Origin: an uncultured Brevundimonas sp.
GTDB taxonomy: Bacteria; Pseudomonadota; Alphaproteobacteria; Caulobacterales; Caulobacteraceae
Length of the DNA stretch: 7,899 nucleotides
Direction: 5' to 3'
Assembly (NCBI GenBank): GCA_946481405.1
Contig: CAMLNY010000038.1
Span: forward strand, 1 to 7,899
Shown: positions 1 through 6,424 of the stretch, piece by piece
Position numbering within the stretch: position 1 is the first letter of the stretch
Layout: every line of letters starts with the position of its first letter
Made by a program: the position numbers and the translations under genes
The notes under the pieces: generated by a model
The model's database searches: none
Told to the model about the DNA's origin: nothing
The model's input: the letters and a program-made list of their open reading frames with translations, nothing else

Positions 1-123
1 AGCGCCAACGCCATGGCCGAGCACCGCTATGAAGCGCTGGCTGCCGGCGCCGATCTGCACGTCGCCAAACCGGTGACGGCGGCGAGCCTGCTGGCCGGCA
101 TCGCGCAGGCGGTGGGGGAGTAG
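1..123 (+). CDS. C-terminal end of a response-regulator receiver domain (probably a hybrid histidine kinase), 5' truncated
   Basis: Forty codons are open from the window edge to a TAG at 121-123. The residues end in AAGADLHVAKPVTAASLLAGI. This matches the last part of a CheY-like receiver: the 'GAD.hv.KP' turn holds the conserved lysine and cis-proline that follow beta-5, and the amphipathic alpha-5 helix comes after it. The receiver is the last domain of the protein, with nothing beyond alpha-5. That arrangement is typical of hybrid sensor kinases, where a C-terminal receiver takes phosphate from the kinase core, but a stand-alone response regulator cannot be excluded because the upstream part lies outside the window. 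The receiver family is well supported by the KP motif; the hybrid-kinase architecture is inference. Confidence 0.72.
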   Translation, partial: SANAMAEHRYEALAAGADLHVAKPVTAASLLAGIAQAVGE

Positions 124-150
124 CGGCCGCCCCCGCTCGAAGGCGGCCGC
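123..150. terminator. GC-rich hairpin between convergent genes
   Basis: A perfect 9-bp inverted repeat, gcggccgcc (123-131) and ggcggccgc (142-150), has a 10-nt loop. It begins on the last base of the receiver-domain stop codon and ends 8 bases before the 3' end of the convergent DUF4199 gene. The position suggests a transcription barrier serving both strands. There is no T-tract on either side (AAAGAC follows on the plus strand), so an intrinsic terminator is only moderately supported. Each arm contains the 8-bp palindrome gcggccgc, so the arms are also direct repeats. Confidence 0.45.
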
Positions 151-158
151 AAAGACGA

Positions 159-686
159 TCAGGCTCTCGCCGGCAGGAAGCGGCTGTTCCGCAGCAGGAC
201 CGCGCTGACGATCGAGACCAGCAGGCCGACCGGGAAGATTTCCGCGAAGGTCATGGGCAGACGGAACAGCGGGGATTCATAGGCCTCGGCCATCTGGCGC
301 ATCTGGGCCTCCAGCTGGGCGTAGGCGGCGGGGGCCATGCCCTCGGCGCGGCGGGCCTCCAGCGTCGAGGCGATGTACTGGTCCATGAAGGCGTAGTCGG
401 TGGCGGCGAGGTAGGCTTCCCACTCCAGGACGTAGGCGAGCGAGGCGAACAGGGCGATGGCCAGCCCGACGCCGAGGGCGGGCAGGAATTTGATCACGCC
501 GCCATTGTTCTGGTCGCGGTGCTGCTTCACCCCCATGAAGATCGCGGACATGCCCAGCAGCATGATGAGATAGCCGAGCCAGACGTTGCCGTGCGGCTGG
601 TCGCCGTTGATGACGACTGTGCCGATGATGCCGGCGATGATGATCAGGCCCGAAACGAGGCCGTAGACGGTGATGATGCGGGCCAT
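159..686 (-). CDS. DUF4199 domain-containing integral membrane protein
   Basis: A 175-residue protein that I assign to the DUF4199 family, a group of small membrane proteins of unknown function. Four hydrophobic segments are visible at about residues 4-26, 36-53, 68-89 and 149-166. Between the third and fourth is a polar, helix-prone stretch (about 92-142, rich in Ala, Glu, Arg and Gln) that could form a loop or coiled-coil-like hairpin. The layout of three N-terminal segments, a long polar part and one more segment is what I expect of the family. The start is well supported: an AGGGAGG Shine-Dalgarno sequence (plus-strand 692-698) sits 5 nt before the ATG. The gene lies 91 nt downstream of a membrane-anchored LuxR-type regulator on the same strand and is probably co-transcribed with it. 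The biochemical role is unknown; a sensing or inhibitory partner of that regulator is only inference. Confidence 0.75.
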   Translation of the reverse strand: MARIITVYGLVSGLIIIAGIIGTVVINGDQPHGNVWLGYLIMLLGMSAIFMGVKQHRDQNNGGVIKFLPALGVGLAIALFASLAYVLEWEAYLAATDYAFMDQYIASTLEARRAEGMAPAAYAQLEAQMRQMAEAYESPLFRLPMTFAEIFPVGLLVSIVSAVLLRNSRFLPARA

Positions 687-690
687 GGGG

Positions 691-717
691 GCCTCCCTGT
701 TTGCGATGACGGGAGGC
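691..717 (-). promoter_or_regulatory. Inverted repeat enclosing the DUF4199 Shine-Dalgarno sequence
   Basis: A perfect 7-bp inverted repeat, gcctccc (691-697) and gggaggc (711-717), has a 13-nt loop. In the minus-strand mRNA the 3' arm is GGGAGGC, which contains the ribosome-binding site of the DUF4199 gene, and the 5' arm is its exact complement. Folding would hide the Shine-Dalgarno sequence 4-5 nt before the start codon. Sequence and position are directly visible; a regulatory role is inference. Confidence 0.4.
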
Positions 718-777
718 TGGGCCGGACCGCGCGCCGATCCTATCGCCCGAATGGGTGAATTCGACAGTCTGGACCGT

Positions 778-1191
778 TCAGGGGATCAGGCTGAGCTCGC
801 GGGCGCGGGTCACGGCGGAGGTGCGGGTGGTGACCTCCAGCTTGGCGAACAGGTTGGCGAGGTGGGTCTTCACCGTGTTGGGCGACAGGCCCATGGTGCG
901 GGCGATCTCCTTGTTGGCCCGGCCCGAGGCGAGGGCGTCCAGCACCTTCATCTCCTGACCCGTGAGGCCCAGCGAGCTCACGGCGGCGTCGTTACGGACA
1001 AAGACGGGGCCGTGGCGGCGCGTCGCGATCCTCCACCCCAGCCACAGACCGCCGGTCGCGAAAACTATGGCGATGAGCACGACATAAAGCTCGGGCGCCA
1101 TCCGATGCGTCGCCTGCTGCAGGTCCAGCCAGGCCAGGGCGAAGGCGCCAAGGGCGAGGATCAGTCCGGCGGTGGCGACGGTTCGAAACAT
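778..1191 (-). CDS. LuxR-family (GerE-type HTH) regulator with an N-terminal membrane hairpin
   Basis: A 137-residue protein. Residues 4-22 and 35-53 are hydrophobic and form two likely membrane helices joined by a short polar turn (residues 23-34). From about residue 73 to 134 there is a clear LuxR/GerE helix-turn-helix: LTGQEMKVLDALASG, then NKEIARTMGLSPNTVKTHL with the classic 'SpnTVKtHl.nlf.KL.v..R' recognition-helix signature. There is no receiver, PAS or autoinducer-binding domain, so any input would have to come through the membrane part or a partner. It is the first gene of a probable minus-strand pair with the DUF4199 gene and is divergent from the secreted S41-like gene, which it might control. 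I see no good Shine-Dalgarno sequence before the ATG; it is kept as the start because it precedes the first hydrophobic helix directly. Confidence 0.82.
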   Translation of the reverse strand: MFRTVATAGLILALGAFALAWLDLQQATHRMAPELYVVLIAIVFATGGLWLGWRIATRRHGPVFVRNDAAVSSLGLTGQEMKVLDALASGRANKEIARTMGLSPNTVKTHLANLFAKLEVTTRTSAVTRARELSLIP

Positions 1192-1226
1192 GGTGCGATG
1201 ATGCCCGCGCCGGTCGCCCGGTCAAC

Positions 1227-1281
1227 GCGAGCGATCGCCTCCGTTCGCGCTCGCCCGTCGGGCGAAGCGTCACACGCTCGC
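1227..1281. promoter_or_regulatory. Cluster of CGCTCGC heptamers in the divergent intergenic region (possible operator)
   Basis: The 169-bp gap between the divergent regulator and S41-like gene holds three copies of one heptamer: inverted at 1227-1233 (gcgagcg), direct at 1248-1254 and direct at 1275-1281. The first two form a dyad with a 14-bp spacer. Two tiny hairpins also occur: tcgccc/gggcga (1251-1256/1260-1265) and agcgt/acgct (1266-1270/1274-1278). Their place suggests an operator for the LuxR-type protein. The motif is GC-rich and recurs at 2857-2863, so chance is a real alternative. Confidence 0.2.
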
Positions 1282-1360
1282 CGTTCTCGCTTGGCAAGGT
1301 CAGGGTTGATCGGCTTTAACTCGCGGCCGAACCAATCGCTTCCCCGCTCTGGAGTTCGTT

Positions 1361-2848
1361 ATGACCCGCTTTCTGTCCGCCGTTTCGGCGGCCGCCTTCC
1401 TGCTCGTCGCGGGGACCGCTTCGGCGCAGGACTTCCGCGCCCTGGCCCGCACCGACCTGCAGGCGGCGCATGACGCCCTGCGCGACAACCACCCCGCCGC
1501 CGTGATCCCCGGCGCCGCCGGCGACACCTTCCGCAGCTGGCTGGACGCCGGTCTGGCGGACGCCAACGGCCGCATCGGCCAGGTCAACTCGGGCGACGCC
1601 CACGCCTATCTGATGCGCTACTACGCTGGCGGTTTCCGCGATTCGAACATCGCCATCACCCCGTCGTTCGAGGGCATGGGCCCTTACTTCGGCACCAGCT
1701 GGCCGGGCATCGCCACCGGCTGGCGCAACGGCCAGTACGTGGTGACCTATGTGAAGCCGGGCACCCGCAACGCGCCGCGCATCGGCGAGATCGTGGTCAG
1801 CTGCAACCTGACGCCGATCGAGGAATACGCTCGCTCCAAGCTGGACAAGTGGGAAGGCAATCTCGACACCGAGGCCGGTCGCGTGACCTCGGCGCCGTAC
1901 CTGCTGTGGAACCGCAACAACCCGTTCGCCGCCGGCACGCCCTCGACCTGTGAGTTCAAGCGCGACGCCCGGGCCCGGCCGCGCGCCGTCGAACTGCGGC
2001 CCGTGCCGCTGGTCGCCGGTGATCTGGAAGCCGCCTATCGCGCCACCGTCTACATGCCCGGCGCCGTGCCGCTGAATGTCGAGACCGTCAACGGCCGTCC
2101 GTGGGTCCACGTCCACTCCTTCGCCGACTCGGCCGGCTGGGACGCCTTCAACTCGCTGGTCGAAGGTCAGGCGGCCGCCCTGCGCGGTCCGCAAGGCTTC
2201 GTGCTGGACCTGCGCGCCGCCTCGGGCGCCTCGGCCTATACCTCCACGGCGCGCGGCTATGGCCTGGCCAACCGCATCTGGACGCCGGAGTTCACCGTCA
2301 GCCGCCAGCCGGCCGCCGGCGCCATCACCTATCGCGCGACCCCCGGCAACCGCACCTGGTACGCCGAAACCCTCGGCCGGATGCAGGCCGACCCGCGCTT
2401 CGTTCAGGAAGCCGCGCCGGTCATCGCCCAGACCCAGGAAATCGTCGCCGCCTTCGACGCCGCGATCGCCGCCAGTCAGCAGACCTTTACCCTGCCGGGA
2501 CGCGCCGCCGTCGCCGACACGGGCGCGCCGAACCCGGTGCAGGGCCGGGTGTTCGTTCTGGTGGACGCCGGTTGCTCGGGCGGTTGCCTCGACACGCTCG
2601 ACCTGCTGTCCAAGCTGCCGAACGTGCGCATCGCGGGCTCGACGACGGCGACCGACACCATCTTCATCGAGCCGACGCAGATCCGCCTGCCGTCGAACTA
2701 TTCGGATCTGAGCTACGGCCACAAGGCCTGGACCAGCCGCGAACGCGCCAACAACGCGCCGTTCACCCCGGCCCAGGGTTTGGTCTACACGGGCAACCCT
2801 GCGGACGAGAACGCCGTGCGCGCGTGGGTGGCCACGCTCTTCCAGTAA
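1361..2848 (+). CDS. Secreted S41 (C-terminal-processing) peptidase-like protein, catalytic dyad probably incomplete
   Basis: A 495-residue protein with a clear Sec signal peptide: basic start, hydrophobic core at residues 4-18 and an ASA|Q cleavage site after residue 22. It should therefore be periplasmic. An S41-type core is visible: the strand PWVHVHSF (247-254), the FVLDLRAASGA strand (about 280-290, family pattern 'lIlDLR.N.GG') and VFVLVDAGCSGGCLDTLDLL, followed by the 'liG..T' strand near 422-430. Ser406 in GCSGGC lines up with the nucleophile of the family's 'aSasE' motif. In Prc/CtpA the general-base lysine lies about 25 residues later; here that region (residues 426-433) has Thr and Asp but no Lys. 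No PDZ domain is evident. A GGAG Shine-Dalgarno sequence at 1351-1354 supports the start. Substrate is unknown. The protein may be a tricorn-like variant using other residues, or a non-catalytic relative. Confidence 0.68.
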   Translation: MTRFLSAVSAAAFLLVAGTASAQDFRALARTDLQAAHDALRDNHPAAVIPGAAGDTFRSWLDAGLADANGRIGQVNSGDAHAYLMRYYAGGFRDSNIAITPSFEGMGPYFGTSWPGIATGWRNGQYVVTYVKPGTRNAPRIGEIVVSCNLTPIEEYARSKLDKWEGNLDTEAGRVTSAPYLLWNRNNPFAAGTPSTCEFKRDARARPRAVELRPVPLVAGDLEAAYRATVYMPGAVPLNVETVNGRPWVHVHSFADSAGWDAFNSLVEGQAAALRGPQGFVLDLRAASGASAYTSTARGYGLANRIWTPEFTVSRQPAAGAITYRATPGNRTWYAETLGRMQADPRFVQEAAPVIAQTQEIVAAFDAAIAASQQTFTLPGRAAVADTGAPNPVQGRVFVLVDAGCSGGCLDTLDLLSKLPNVRIAGSTTATDTIFIEPTQIRLPSNYSDLSYGHKAWTSRERANNAPFTPAQGLVYTGNPADENAVRAWVATLFQ

Positions 2849-2975
2849 GGCGCTACCGCTCGCGACGCGGTCGCTCTCTACTTGAGCGCAGAATGAGCAA
2901 GGGTCGGGCGGGGGAGACCTCGCTCGGCCCTTCCTTGGGCTTGGAACTGCGCCGCCCGGCCCCCATGTCCCGTCC

Positions 2976-3467
2976 ATGACCGACATCACCGAAGCCCGCC
3001 CCAACCTGTCCGCCGCCGGATACGATCTGACGCCGCCTTCCGAAGGCCAGCGCGTGGCGCTGGAGGCCGATCTGAACGCGGAGGAGAAGCGGGTCCTGCT
3101 CAGCCACGGCACGGAGGCGCCCTTCTGCGGCGTGCTGCTGGGCGAGAAGCGGGCTGGGGTCTTTTGCTGCCGGGAGTGCGGCCTGCCGCTGTTCCGGGCC
3201 ACGACAAAGTTCGAGAGCGGCACCGGATGGCCCAGCTTTACCCAGCCCGTGTCCGAAGACCACGTCACGGCCATCGAGGACCGGTCGTACGGCATGGTGC
3301 GGGTGGAGACGACCTGCGCCCGCTGCGGCAGCCACCAGGGCCACGTGTTCCCGGACGGCCCGCCGCCGACCGGCCTGAGGTACTGTATCAACTCCGTGGC
3401 GCTCCAGTTCGTCGAGGAGGGCCGGCCTCTGCCCGATCCGCTGGGACGCGGCGACGGTGTCGCGTGA
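2976..3467 (+). CDS. msrB: Peptide-methionine (R)-S-oxide reductase MsrB
   Basis: A 163-residue MsrB that reduces methionine-R-sulfoxide in oxidised proteins using thioredoxin. The structural zinc ligands are two CxxC pairs: C65/C68 (CREC) and C114/C117 (CARC). The core motifs SGTGWPSF (81-88) and HQGHVFPDGP (120-129) are present, and the catalytic cysteine is C137 in RYCINSVAL. The usual recycling cysteine of the SGCGWPSF motif is replaced by Thr83. A cysteine in APFCG (C51) lies 86 residues before the nucleophile, the same spacing as the Cys31/Cys117 pair described for the Xanthomonas-type subclass. There is no signal peptide, so the enzyme is probably cytoplasmic. The Shine-Dalgarno sequence is weak. 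About 45 residues precede the recognisable fold, slightly longer than minimal MsrBs. It stands alone, with no msrA or thioredoxin gene nearby. Confidence 0.95.
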   Translation: MTDITEARPNLSAAGYDLTPPSEGQRVALEADLNAEEKRVLLSHGTEAPFCGVLLGEKRAGVFCCRECGLPLFRATTKFESGTGWPSFTQPVSEDHVTAIEDRSYGMVRVETTCARCGSHQGHVFPDGPPPTGLRYCINSVALQFVEEGRPLPDPLGRGDGVA

Positions 3468-3540
3468 CGCCGCTGAAAGGGACGCATCACGGTCCGGCCT
3501 CAATCCGGGTTAGGATGATCGCCAGTCCGGAGTTTCGCCC

Positions 3541-4023
3541 ATGCTGATCGTCCTCGCCCTGGCCGCCGCCGTCGTGTCGGAAGATCCGGACGGCGTGGTG
3601 ACGACGGCTCCGCGCGGGGCGGGAGCGGTGCTCGTGGGGGCGGAGGCGCCGACGACGGAGGCCCGTCCCGAAGCGGCCCAGACGACGGCCGTAACGCCGC
3701 ACAATCTGACGACCCAGGAACAGATCGATCGCTGGATCTCCGCCCGTACGCCCGAATCGGCGCCGTTCGCCGAGGAGACCGGCCTGGAGGACGACCGCCG
3801 CATGCACGGCTTCGTCAGCGGCTCGATCGGGACGAACGACTACAGCTCCGTCTCCGTCGGGGTGTCCCTGCCCATCGGCGAGACCGGGCGGCTGGACATG
3901 ACCTACAGCCAGACGAAGAACGGCTACGGCTACCAAGGCTATGGATATGGCGACTACATCTACCCCGGCGACTACGGCCACAGCCCGGGACTGCGCCCCT
4001 ACCGGGCCTATGATTCGCTCTAG
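3541..4023 (+). CDS. Small, probably exported Tyr/Gly-rich hypothetical protein, likely cut short by an in-frame TAG
   Basis: A 160-residue protein that I cannot assign to a named family. The N-terminus is a short hydrophobic stretch (residues 2-13) without a basic residue, a possible weak signal peptide. Residues 20-60 are Ala/Thr/Pro-rich and probably disordered. Residues 89-124 alternate polar and hydrophobic residues (FVSGSIG, SVSVGVSLPIG, RLDMTYSQT), suggesting antiparallel beta-strands as in surface or outer-membrane proteins. Residues 128-146 are a Tyr/Gly-rich run (GYGYQGYGYGDY). A GGAG Shine-Dalgarno sequence (3529-3532) 8 nt before the ATG supports the start, and an in-frame stop at 3511-3513 excludes a much longer N-terminus. 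The frame ends at TAG 4021-4023 but stays coding-like for 34 further codons, so the native protein is probably about 195 residues. Function is unknown. Confidence 0.6.
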   Translation: MLIVLALAAAVVSEDPDGVVTTAPRGAGAVLVGAEAPTTEARPEAAQTTAVTPHNLTTQEQIDRWISARTPESAPFAEETGLEDDRRMHGFVSGSIGTNDYSSVSVGVSLPIGETGRLDMTYSQTKNGYGYQGYGYGDYIYPGDYGHSPGLRPYRAYDSL

Positions 4024-4128
4024 GGCGGGCCGGGCCGCAGCCGGTCGATGTCGCTGGGCTTCAGCTGGGACAAGGACGGAGACCGTCGCGAGCGCGACCG
4101 CAGGCCGCTGATCACCGCCCAGGACTGA
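4024..4128 (+). pseudogene. In-frame continuation of the preceding gene beyond a TAG (detached C-terminal segment)
   Basis: After the TAG at 4021-4023 the same frame stays open for 34 codons to a TGA at 4126-4128. By my count 32 of the 34 codons end in G or C, as in the real genes here. The sequence includes SMSLGFSWDKDGD, which has the alternating pattern of a closing beta-strand and would pair naturally with the strands at residues 89-124 of the upstream part. A single C-to-T change (CAG to TAG) would explain the break. An independent 26-residue gene starting at ATG 4048 is less likely because it has no Shine-Dalgarno sequence. Confidence 0.55.
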
Positions 4129-4155
4129 GCGGGGACAGCAAGCGCGGAATCAAAA

Positions 4156-4181
4156 AAGGCCCGGTCTTGCGACCGGGCCTT
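4156..4181. terminator. Strong bidirectional intrinsic terminator
   Basis: An 11-bp perfect hairpin (aaggcccggtc at 4156-4166, gaccgggcctt at 4171-4181) has a TTGC tetraloop. On the minus strand it is followed by six U (plus-strand A 4152-4157), an ideal end for the tRNA-Thr transcript. On the plus strand it is followed by the weaker CTTGTTT tract and lies 28 nt after the TGA that ends the extended small-protein frame. It therefore serves both convergent units. Confidence 0.92.
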
Positions 4182-4193
4182 CTTGTTTCGGAG

Positions 4194-4268
<75 letters not shown>

Positions 4269-4288
4269 CTTTTCCGAGGAAGCGGCCG

Positions 4289-4294
4289 TATAGC
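4289..4294 (-). promoter_or_regulatory. Possible -10 element of the tRNA-Thr promoter
   Basis: On the minus strand, GCTATAC begins at 4294, matching the GCTANA core of the housekeeping-sigma -10 element described in Caulobacter. Initiation would fall near 4280, about a dozen bases before the mature tRNA 5' end. I see no convincing -35 element in the C-rich stretch upstream, so this is a weak call. Confidence 0.33.
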
Positions 4295-4362
4295 CACTGA
4301 ACTCGCGGGGGGGAAGCCCGTTTTTCCTTGCTCCGAAACTTTTCCCGGGGCTGAGTGATCGC

Positions 4363-4539
4363 ATGACCGAACCGACCGACGTTCCGCCGTCCGAAACGCC
4401 CGAGACGACGCCCGCTCCGGTGCTGAACGAGGTGCAGGCCGCCCGGGCCGAGCGGGCGACGCGGCTGGCGAAGGCGCTGAGGGACAATCTGAGGCGACGC
4501 AAGGCGGTCCGGCCGAAGCGTGACAAGCCCGGCAACTGA
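4363..4539 (+). CDS. Small hypothetical protein, 58 residues, acidic-Pro head and basic helical tail
   Basis: An ATG-to-TGA frame of 58 codons. Residues 1-20 are rich in Pro, Thr and Glu (MTEPTDVPPSETPETTPAPV) and probably unstructured. Residues 21-58 form a likely amphipathic, strongly basic helix with Ala/Arg/Leu/Lys repeats, including RATRLAKALRDNLRRRK, and end in KRDKPGN. There is no signal peptide, membrane segment or cysteine. The charge pattern would suit nucleic-acid, ribosome or acidic-partner binding, but that is only inference. Third codon positions are mostly G/C, which supports coding. The Shine-Dalgarno sequence is weak. The gene is divergent from tRNA-Thr and 102 nt upstream of murA on the same strand. 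I recognise no named family. Confidence 0.6.
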   Translation: MTEPTDVPPSETPETTPAPVLNEVQAARAERATRLAKALRDNLRRRKAVRPKRDKPGN

Positions 4540-4567
4540 AAGTCATCGCCATGAGGGTGCGCGGCCC

Positions 4568-4595
4568 TTTCGCAACACCCGGCCGCCGCGCTAGA
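4568..4595 (+). promoter_or_regulatory. Weak candidate promoter for murA
   Basis: GCTAGAT at 4590-4596 fits the Caulobacter-type -10 core GCTANA followed by an A/T base. The only -35 candidate, TTTCGC at 4568-4573, is poor although the 16-bp spacing is acceptable. The predicted start near 4603 would leave a leader of about 40 nt before the murA ATG. Confidence 0.25.
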
Positions 4596-4641
4596 TAGCC
4601 GGCTCGCCGGGACGGTCGATCCTCGCGGCTTCAAGGACGAC

Positions 4642-5949
4642 ATGGACAGCATCACGGTTCACGGCAACGGCCCGCTTCACGGCTCGATTCCGGTCAGCGG
4701 CGCCAAGAATTCCGCTATCAAGCTCATGGCGGCCGCGATCCTGACCGATCAGAAGCTGCTGCTGACCAATATGCCGCGGCTGGCGGACACCAAATTTCTC
4801 GGCCGGCTGCTGCAGCAGTTCGGCGTGGAGGTGGCCGAAAGCGGCCACGGCGTCGACCAGCAGACCCTGTTCGATGCCAGGGAAATCAGATCAACCTTCG
4901 CCCCCTACGATCTGGTCCGCCAGATGCGGGCCAGCTTCAACGTGCTCGGGCCGCTGCTGGCGAGAACGGGTCACGCCAAGGTGTCGCTGCCGGGCGGCTG
5001 CACCATCGGCGCGCGGCCGGTCGATCTGCACATCGACGCCCTGACGCGTCTGGGCGCCGCGATCGAGCTGGAGGAGGGCTATGTCTCCGCCACTGCGCCC
5101 AAGGGGCTGATCGGGGCCGAGATCGAGTTTCCGTTCGTTTCGGTCGGGGCGACCGAACACACCCTGATGGCCGCGACCCTGGCCAAGGGCACGACGGTGC
5201 TGAAGCGCGCCGCCCGAGAGCCCGAGATCGGTGATCTGGCCCGTTGCCTAGTCATGATGGGCGCCAAGATCGAGGGGATTGACACCGACACCCTGGTCAT
5301 CGAGGGCGTCAGTTCGCTGAACGGCGGCGAGTGGTCGGTGATTGCTGACCGGATCGAGATGGGCTCCTACGCCTGCGCCGCCGCCATGGCGGGGGGCGAG
5401 GTGCGGCTGACGCACAGCCGGGCGGAGCTGATCACGGCCCTGACGGACCGGATGGTCGAGGCGGGCGTGGAGATCATCCCGACCGCGGACGGCGTGATCG
5501 TGAAGCGCGATCCGGCCCAACGGCTGAAGGCCGTCGATGTGGCGACCGAGGTCTATCCGGGCTTCGCCACCGACCTGCAGGCCCAATTCATGACCCTGAT
5601 GACGACGGCCGAGGGCGTCAGCGTCATCCGCGAGAACATCTTCGAGAACCGCTTCATGCATGCGCCCGAGCTGGCGCGTCTGGGCGCGGAGATCTCGGTC
5701 CACGCCGGCGAGGCGCACGTTACGGGCGTCGAGAAGCTGAAGGGCGCGCCGGTCATGGCGACGGACCTGCGGGCTTCCGTCAGCCTGGTCATCGCCGGCC
5801 TGATCGCCGAGGGCGTGACCAATATCGGCCGCGTCTATCATCTGGATCGCGGTTTCGAGCGTTTGGAGGAAAAGCTCGGCGCGTGCGGGGCGGACATCCG
5901 GCGGATCCGCCAACGACCGCCGGTGGAAGGACCGGGCGATGACCACTGA
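4642..5949 (+). CDS. murA: UDP-N-acetylglucosamine 1-carboxyvinyltransferase MurA
   Basis: This cytoplasmic enzyme transfers enolpyruvate from PEP to UDP-GlcNAc, the first committed step of peptidoglycan synthesis. The 435 residues are a little longer than the ~419 of E. coli MurA, and the whole two-lobed fold is present. Key sites are visible: K22/N23 in SGAKNSA (PEP/UDP-GlcNAc binding), C120 in [17 protein letters not shown] (the catalytic, fosfomycin-reactive cysteine, E. coli Cys115), D311 in FATDLQAQ (catalytic Asp, E. coli 305) and R403 in [13 protein letters not shown] (E. coli Arg397). Retention of Cys rather than Asp at position 120 predicts normal fosfomycin sensitivity of the enzyme. 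An AAGGA Shine-Dalgarno sequence at 4634-4638 supports the start. The C-terminus extends past the usual end and overlaps the next gene by 11 nt, indicating an operon. Confidence 0.98.
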   Translation: MDSITVHGNGPLHGSIPVSGAKNSAIKLMAAAILTDQKLLLTNMPRLADTKFLGRLLQQFGVEVAESGHGVDQQTLFDAREIRSTFAPYDLVRQMRASFNVLGPLLARTGHAKVSLPGGCTIGARPVDLHIDALTRLGAAIELEEGYVSATAPKGLIGAEIEFPFVSVGATEHTLMAATLAKGTTVLKRAAREPEIGDLARCLVMMGAKIEGIDTDTLVIEGVSSLNGGEWSVIADRIEMGSYACAAAMAGGEVRLTHSRAELITALTDRMVEAGVEIIPTADGVIVKRDPAQRLKAVDVATEVYPGFATDLQAQFMTLMTTAEGVSVIRENIFENRFMHAPELARLGAEISVHAGEAHVTGVEKLKGAPVMATDLRASVSLVIAGLIAEGVTNIGRVYHLDRGFERLEEKLGACGADIRRIRQRPPVEGPGDDH

Positions 5950-6424
5950 GATCCTCGAACAGGAGGAGCAGGAGGCGATCCGCGCGGTGAGCGGCGGATC
6001 CAGCGAACCCCTGCGGCTTCTGGCCGAGGACGGCGAGGATCTGGCGATCATTTCGGCTGCGTTGCAGGACGCGATCCTGAGGCCGGCGGACATTGTCTGG
6101 GAAAAGGGCGCTCGGCGGCTGACGATCGAGCTGAGCCGGTTCTGCTGGGAATGCGGCGGGACCCGCGTGCGGGCCGCGATGCAGTTCGGCGATGTGCTGG
6201 CGGTCAAGAGCCGGGGTCTGCCGCGGCTTCCCGACGCACCGCTGGAGCTTCTGGCCATCCATTTCTTCGAGGGCGAGCCCCCGGGCGGCAAGGCCATCCT
6301 TATGTTCGCGGGCGGCGGGGACCTGAGGGTCGATGTCGAATGCCTGGACGCGGTGGTCACCGACCTGTCCGAGCGCTGGCCCGCCCGTGTCGCGCCGACC
6401 CATCTGGACGAGGTGGAGCGGTGA
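5939..6424 (+). CDS. DUF2948 family protein
   Basis: A 161-residue protein of the DUF2948 family, small cytoplasmic alphaproteobacterial proteins of unknown function that occur next to murA. The family's opening signature is clear: [23 protein letters not shown] (residues 25-47), followed by two-layer beta-rich sequence with a RFCWEC motif (67-72), [11 protein letters not shown] (102-112) and a conserved C-terminal '[14 protein letters not shown]' segment (129-147). Cys69 and Cys72 form a CxxC, but no partner pair for metal binding is evident. The ATG lies inside the last codons of murA (11-nt overlap), which implies translational coupling. The stop codon overlaps the GTG start of the next gene. 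The N-terminal 20 residues are acidic and not part of the family core. Confidence 0.88.
   Translation: MTTEILEQEEQEAIRAVSGGSSEPLRLLAEDGEDLAIISAALQDAILRPADIVWEKGARRLTIELSRFCWECGGTRVRAAMQFGDVLAVKSRGLPRLPDAPLELLAIHFFEGEPPGGKAILMFAGGGDLRVDVECLDAVVTDLSERWPARVAPTHLDEVER

Noticed and set aside
670..1473. Plus-strand frame of 267 codons opposite the LuxR-type regulator
   Set aside because: It is low-complexity Gly/Arg/Ala sequence antisense to a clear HTH protein and runs into the start of the S41-like gene.
2862..2874. Hairpin gcgac/gtcgc after the S41-like gene as a terminator
   Set aside because: The stem is only 5 bp and no T-tract follows.
1316..3490. A 724-codon open frame on the minus strand
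   Set aside because: It is antisense to the S41-like and msrB genes, both recognisable families on the plus strand. Its translation is Arg/Gly/Ala-rich with no motif, as expected of an antisense shadow in GC-rich DNA.
4048..4128. Independent 26-codon gene
   Set aside because: It has no Shine-Dalgarno sequence, and it is in frame with and better explained as the continuation of the gene ending at 4023.
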